Positions 12,345 through 13,465 of a stretch of 13,465 nt of DNA are shown piece after piece. The notes below the pieces were generated by a model. The model saw only the letters and a list, made by a program, of their open reading frames with translations, was not told where the DNA came from and ran no database searches. Source of the DNA: an uncultured Chitinophagaceae bacterium (GTDB lineage: Bacteria; Bacteroidota; Bacteroidia; Chitinophagales; Chitinophagaceae); assembly GCA_937897585.1 (NCBI GenBank), contig CALCNY010000051.1, forward strand, positions 1 through 13,465. The letters are read 5' to 3'. Numbering within the stretch: the stretch's first letter is position 1; each line of letters begins with the position of its first letter. Made by a program: the position numbers and the translations under genes.

Positions 12345-13465
12345 ATGATGATGATAAAAAAGATAGTATTGTTGATTTTGATTTCAGTTTCATTGAATGC
12401 AACAGCACAGCGTGATGCATTTAATTGGTCGAAAGACGGATTGAATTATTATGCAATTCAAGATGGAAATATCGTGAAATCAGATCCCAAAAAAAATACT
12501 ACTGCCATAGTTTTGAAAAAAGAATCCATGATTCCACAGGGAGAAACTGTTGCATTAAATCCTGAAAAATATTTTTTTAGTAATGATTACAGTAAAGTTT
12601 TGCTATTTGTAAATACAGCAAAAGTATGGCGTTATAATACCCGTGGTGATTATTGGGTTGCAGATTTAATTACCGGTAAGCTAAAGAAACTAGGAAACAA
12701 TTTGCCTTCACAATCGCTGATGTTCGCTAAATTTTCTCCCGACAATAAACAAGTAGCTTATGTGAGCGAACATAATATTTTCTGCGAAGATTTACTTTCA
12801 GGAAATATTAAGAAACTAACGGTTGATGGTACACGAAAAATGATTAATGGTACATTTGATTGGGTATATGAAGAAGAGTTTGGTTGTCGTGACGGATTTA
12901 GATGGTCGGCAGACAGCAAACAAATCGCCTACTGGCAAGTAGACGCAAATAAAATCAGAGATTATTACATGTTGAATACAACTGATTCTGTATACTCATC
13001 TGTTATTCCTGTTGAATATCCTAAGGTTGGACAGCCACCATCTCCGGTTAAAATTGGTGTAGTGTCTTTAGCCAATGGAATGACGAGGTGGATGAAAATT
13101 GAAGGAGATCCTCGTCAGAATTATTTGACAAGAATGGAATGGAGTGATGCCAATGAATTGATTGTGCAACAGCTCGACAGAAAGCAACAAGAAAGCAAAT
13201 TGATTTATTGCAATACAACTGATGGAAGTGCTAGAACATTCTGGGCAGAAAACGATAATGCTTGGGTGGATATGAATACAGACAATCCTGTAGGTTGGAA
13301 ATGGGTTAACAATTATCAGGATTTTCTTTGGGTAAGTGAGAAAGACGGATGGAGACACATTTATAAAATCAGCAGAGATGGGAAAATCACAACATTGTTA
13401 ACCAAAGGAGATTATGATATTGGTGAAATTAAAGCCATCGATGAAACGAATAATTATGTTTACTT
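12345..13465 (+). CDS. Dipeptidyl peptidase IV-type S9 serine peptidase, N-terminal part (runs off window)
   Basis: The frame is open from three consecutive ATG codons (12345, 12348, 12351) to the window end, giving 373 full codons. S9B enzymes are usually about 700-740 residues, so roughly the first half is visible. A signal peptide covers residues 1-21 (cut after ATA, before QRDAF). The rest is the DPPIV N-terminal beta-propeller, shown by GTFDWVYEEEFGCRDGFRW (169-187). Its glutamates (E176-E178) include the pair that binds the substrate's free N-terminus in DPP IV, followed by DSKQIAYWQ. The catalytic Ser-Asp-His domain lies beyond the edge. The predicted role is cleaving X-Pro dipeptides from extracellular peptides, complementing the M28 peptidase in the window. 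Which of the three ATGs is used cannot be told. Confidence 0.92.
   Translation, partial: MMMIKKIVLLILISVSLNATAQRDAFNWSKDGLNYYAIQDGNIVKSDPKKNTTAIVLKKESMIPQGETVALNPEKYFFSNDYSKVLLFVNTAKVWRYNTRGDYWVADLITGKLKKLGNNLPSQSLMFAKFSPDNKQVAYVSEHNIFCEDLLSGNIKKLTVDGTRKMINGTFDWVYEEEFGCRDGFRWSADSKQIAYWQVDANKIRDYYMLNTTDSVYSSVIPVEYPKVGQPPSPVKIGVVSLANGMTRWMKIEGDPRQNYLTRMEWSDANELIVQQLDRKQQESKLIYCNTTDGSARTFWAENDNAWVDMNTDNPVGWKWVNNYQDFLWVSEKDGWRHIYKISRDGKITTLLTKGDYDIGEIKAIDETNNYVY

Noticed and set aside
13068..13358. 96-codon minus-strand open frame
   Set aside because: It is antisense to the DPP IV propeller, whose frame is uninterrupted and carries recognisable motifs.

Overview
This 13.5 kb window looks like ordinary chromosomal DNA from a low-GC member of the phylum Bacteroidota, probably of the Chitinophagales type (the rank below phylum is inference). 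The reasons are a PorP/SprF-family outer-membrane protein of the type IX secretion/gliding group, a BshA bacillithiol enzyme, an EnvC-like LytM protein behind a DUF4292-like lipoprotein tail, a secreted DPP-IV peptidase, TAnnTTTG-type promoter boxes, and few recognisable Shine-Dalgarno sites. No rRNA, tRNA, integrase, transposase or CRISPR array was seen.

Layout. 1-186 (+) is the tail of a DUF4292-like protein, followed by an EnvC-like cell-wall hydrolase activator (257-1600, +). Facing it is bshA (1697-2821, -). A 278-nt divergent spacer with three kinds of short repeat separates bshA from a secreted M28 carboxypeptidase Q-like metallopeptidase (3100-4473, +). Next come three minus-strand genes: a PorP/SprF protein (7040-6015), an EI24/CysZ-like membrane protein (5947-5174) and a short RsmI-like tetrapyrrole-methylase-fold methyltransferase (5174-4479); the last two overlap by one base (TAATG). 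A 366-nt gene-free repeat island (7041-7406) follows, then upp (8057-7407, -), a small lipoprotein (8198-8617, +), adenine deaminase ade (10245-8614, -), a class I SAM methyltransferase (10266-10979, +), trmD (11650-10976, -), an Hsp15/HslR-like S4 protein (12236-11853, -) and the N-terminal half of a dipeptidyl peptidase IV (12345 to the window end, +).

Functional themes are housekeeping: envelope biogenesis and secretion (EnvC-like, PorP/SprF, EI24), secreted peptide degradation (M28, DPP IV), nucleobase salvage (upp, ade), low-molecular-weight thiol synthesis (bshA), and translation (trmD, hslR, RsmI-like). Strands alternate often. Three tail-to-tail pairs are extremely tight: two share bases of their stop codons and one has a 5-nt gap.

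The most unusual content is intergenic. A REP-like element of the form G-CCCCC-TCAAT-CCCCC-AA(A)-GGGGG-AAGT occurs four times: as a head-to-tail doublet upstream of bshA, and as an inverted pair bracketing about 126 nt between hslR and trmD, with one arm 8 nt from the trmD start codon. The island downstream of upp combines a 26-nt hairpin, a perfect 41-bp direct duplication carrying a quasi-palindrome, and a six-unit 9-bp minisatellite. I found no convincing new multi-gene system.
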